Of a stretch of 51,847 bases of DNA, positions 50,452 to 51,847 are shown piece after piece. Numbering within the stretch: position 1 is the stretch's first letter; each line of letters opens with the position of its first letter. The position numbers were made by a program, and so were the translations under genes. A model generated the notes under the pieces. The model did not search any database, had not been told where the DNA came from, and saw nothing but the letters and a program-made list of their open reading frames with translations. Source of the stretch: an uncultured Bacteroidales bacterium (GTDB taxonomy: Bacteria; Bacteroidota; Bacteroidia; Bacteroidales; Paludibacteraceae); the NCBI GenBank assembly GCA_903901975.1, contig CAIUTB010000169.1, forward strand, positions 1 through 51,847, written 5' to 3'.

Positions 50452-51495
50452 TTAGTGTATATTTAAGTCATTCAGTTTTTTCTGATATTTCTTTGCATTT
50501 TCGAGATGTTCAGCCCAATTGGTTGCAAATTTATGTTCTCCATTCAAGGTTTCGGATGCACACATATAAATGTAGTTGTGATGGGCAGAATTTAACACTG
50601 CATCAATCCCACTTTCCGAAGCAACTCGAATTGGTCCCGGTGGTAATCCTTGATTACGATAGGTATTATAGGGCGAAATAAACAGTATCTGTTTAATTCC
50701 AATACGTTTCAGACTAAAATCACCCACTGCAAATTTCAGAGTTGGGTCAGCCTGAAGTGGCATAGCTTTTTTCAAGCGATTTAGGTACAATCCCGCCACT
50801 TTGGGACGGTCAGCCTTATTATTCGTTTCCTCCTCAACGATTGATGCCAAAATTCCTACTTCAACGGGTGTAAGTGAAATAGCAGCAGCTTTTGCTTTGC
50901 GTTCAACGGTCCAGAATTTGTTATATTCCTTATTCATTCGTTCGAAAAGTTGTGTAGCATTCATATTCCAGAAAACTTCATAGGTATTCGGTATGAAAAG
51001 CGAAACGGAAGTAGCCGGATTCAGCTTATAGTTGGCCAGAAACTCAGAATCATTCAGTAATTTAAGAATACTCACCGAATCGGCCATCAATTGCATACTT
51101 ATGCGTGCAGCTAATTGTTCTTTGGTACGGATATTATTAAAGGTCAATCTTACAGGTGCTTGCCTGCCACTACGCAACAAGCGCACCAGCTGAAAGTTAT
51201 TCATATTGGCTTTTAACTCATACCGACCGGCACGAATTCGTTCGCCATAATGCAACATAGAGGAAACCTGTTTAAAAGCTGACTCATTGAGCACATTTGC
51301 CTCTTTTTCCAATAAATGTACAACCTCAGTATAGGAACTATTTTCGGGAATGCAGAGAAATGTTTTTTCAGCAGAATTCGTAAAAACATTGGGTACAAAC
51401 AATATATAGGTAGCATACAGAAAAACTGCAACCAACATAATTACTATCCAACTACCAATTTTAAATGTCCGTTTTTTCTTTTTAGTCTTTTTCAT
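50452..51495 (-). CDS. mltG: endolytic transglycosylase MltG (YceG-like)
   Basis: MltG is an inner-membrane lytic transglycosylase that cuts nascent glycan strands and sets their length. The 347-residue protein has a basic N-terminus, one transmembrane segment (WIVIMLVAVFLYATYILFV), a LysM-like region and the YceG catalytic domain with Glu221 in GILASIVEEETN. LFIPNTYEVFWN, LQADPTLKFAVGD, SPYNTYRNQGLPPGPI and the C-terminal HKFATNWAEHLENAKKY are typical. The ATG at 51495 is preceded by a long A-rich leader and a TATTTTTG box. Confidence 0.95.
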   Translation of the reverse strand: MKKTKKKKRTFKIGSWIVIMLVAVFLYATYILFVPNVFTNSAEKTFLCIPENSSYTEVVHLLEKEANVLNESAFKQVSSMLHYGERIRAGRYELKANMNNFQLVRLLRSGRQAPVRLTFNNIRTKEQLAARISMQLMADSVSILKLLNDSEFLANYKLNPATSVSLFIPNTYEVFWNMNATQLFERMNKEYNKFWTVERKAKAAAISLTPVEVGILASIVEEETNNKADRPKVAGLYLNRLKKAMPLQADPTLKFAVGDFSLKRIGIKQILFISPYNTYRNQGLPPGPIRVASESGIDAVLNSAHHNYIYMCASETLNGEHKFATNWAEHLENAKKYQKKLNDLNIH

Positions 51496-51529
51496 AAATC
51501 AGGTATAAAGTCGTTATAAAATAAAGTGA

Positions 51530-51537
51530 CAAAAATA
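51530..51537 (-). promoter_or_regulatory. -7 box (TATTTTTG) of the mltG promoter
   Basis: It is an exact TAnnTTTG match 35 bases upstream of the mltG ATG. Confidence 0.5.
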
Positions 51538-51632
51538 CGGATTTGTTTTGAAAATGGAAAAGTAAATGATGAATCAAGATGTTTAATTTCTTTTTTTTGT
51601 TATAAATATCAGATTCTCAAGTATTAAATTAT

Positions 51633-51660
51633 AAATTGAAAATTGAAAATTGAAAATTTT
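51633..51660. repeat. aaattgaaaattg simple repeat
   Basis: Three head-to-tail copies of the 8-mer aattgaaa form an intergenic repeat of the type also seen at 4722-4768. Confidence 0.6.
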
Positions 51661-51672
51661 CAAAAAAACGGT

Positions 51673-51703
51673 TTTGATAATCAAAAACTCTTTGTTATAT
51701 TTG
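51673..51703 (+). promoter_or_regulatory. promoter of tRNA-Ser
   Basis: TTTG (51673-51676), a 19-base spacer and TATATTTG (51696-51703) match the Bacteroidota consensus, 26 bases before the mature tRNA. Confidence 0.8.
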
Positions 51704-51728
51704 CACTCGCTAAAGTAAAAATGTGAAG

Positions 51729-51818
51729 GGAAGTTTGGGTGAGTGGCTGAAACCACCAGTTTGCTAAACTGACGTACGGGCAACCGTACCACGAGTTCGA
51801 ATCTCGTAGCTTCCGCCA
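51729..51818 (+). tRNA. tRNA-Ser (anticodon GCT)
   Basis: This is a class II tRNA. The acceptor stem GGAAGTT pairs with AGCTTCC (one G-U). The D-arm region contains GGGTGAGTGGCTGAAACC, the anticodon loop TTGCTAA carries GCT (reads AGC/AGU), the variable arm is long (CGTACGGGCAACCGTACC) and the T-loop is TTCGAAT. Discriminator G is followed by an encoded CCA, unlike the tRNA-Leu in this window. Confidence 0.94.
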
Positions 51819-51847
51819 GATAATCAGCAAGTTAGAGTGCCTGTAAG

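Overview
The window comes from a Bacteroidota chromosome, most likely Bacteroidales and perhaps Paludibacter-like. The evidence is a SusC/SusD pair, type IX secretion sorting domains, a fused cytochrome b FrdCAB operon, and promoters of the Bacteroidota form (TTTG, about 19-20 bases, TAnnTTTG) in front of many genes. Ribosome-binding sites are mostly A-rich rather than Shine-Dalgarno.

Region 1 (1-15.4 kb) is housekeeping. It holds a class I glutamine amidotransferase, dapA, a DUF6913-like protein, ligA, an SDR/aldehyde dehydrogenase pair, ahcY, a TatD hydrolase, a CtpA-type protease, pnuC, a PAP2 phosphatase, a NadR-type nicotinamide riboside kinase, serine acetyltransferase and an RlmL-like rRNA methyltransferase.

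Region 2 (15.4-34.0 kb) is a mannan utilisation locus. Its genes encode a metallophosphoesterase, a CE7 acetyl esterase, an AraC regulator, SusC, SusD, a surface glycan-binding lipoprotein, two SGNH esterase-like proteins, a two-module T9SS-exported protein, a GH26 endo-mannanase, a GH130 mannosylglucose phosphorylase, a GPH-type sugar symporter and an AGE-family (cellobiose/mannobiose) 2-epimerase. The inferred route is surface deacetylation and cleavage of mannan, import, epimerisation of mannobiose to mannosylglucose, and phosphorolysis to mannose-1-phosphate plus glucose.

Region 3 (34.1-43.3 kb) is a tandem integration hotspot at the 3' end of tRNA-Leu(CAA). The 13-bp core cggctctgggtac occurs three times. 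Core 1 to core 2 is an apparently complete 6-kb element with a tyrosine integrase, an excisionase-like HTH protein, a possible gene II/X-type replication initiator, a Trp-heptad-repeat mini-protein and several unknowns. Core 2 to core 3 is a 3-kb module with a WYL regulator, a 117-residue unknown, and a protein joining a PD-(D/E)XK nuclease-like domain to a PcfJ-like domain. This module is a candidate undescribed defence cassette. Core 3 is followed by what looks like the left end of a third, deleted element.

Region 4 (43.4-51.8 kb) is housekeeping again: HIT protein, greA, miaB, frdCAB, mltG and tRNA-Ser(GCT). A 507-bp cassette encoding an S23-type four-helix-bundle protein lies cleanly between frdA and frdB. 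It has inverted terminal repeats and an 8-bp target-site duplication, and is the sharpest unusual structure in the window.
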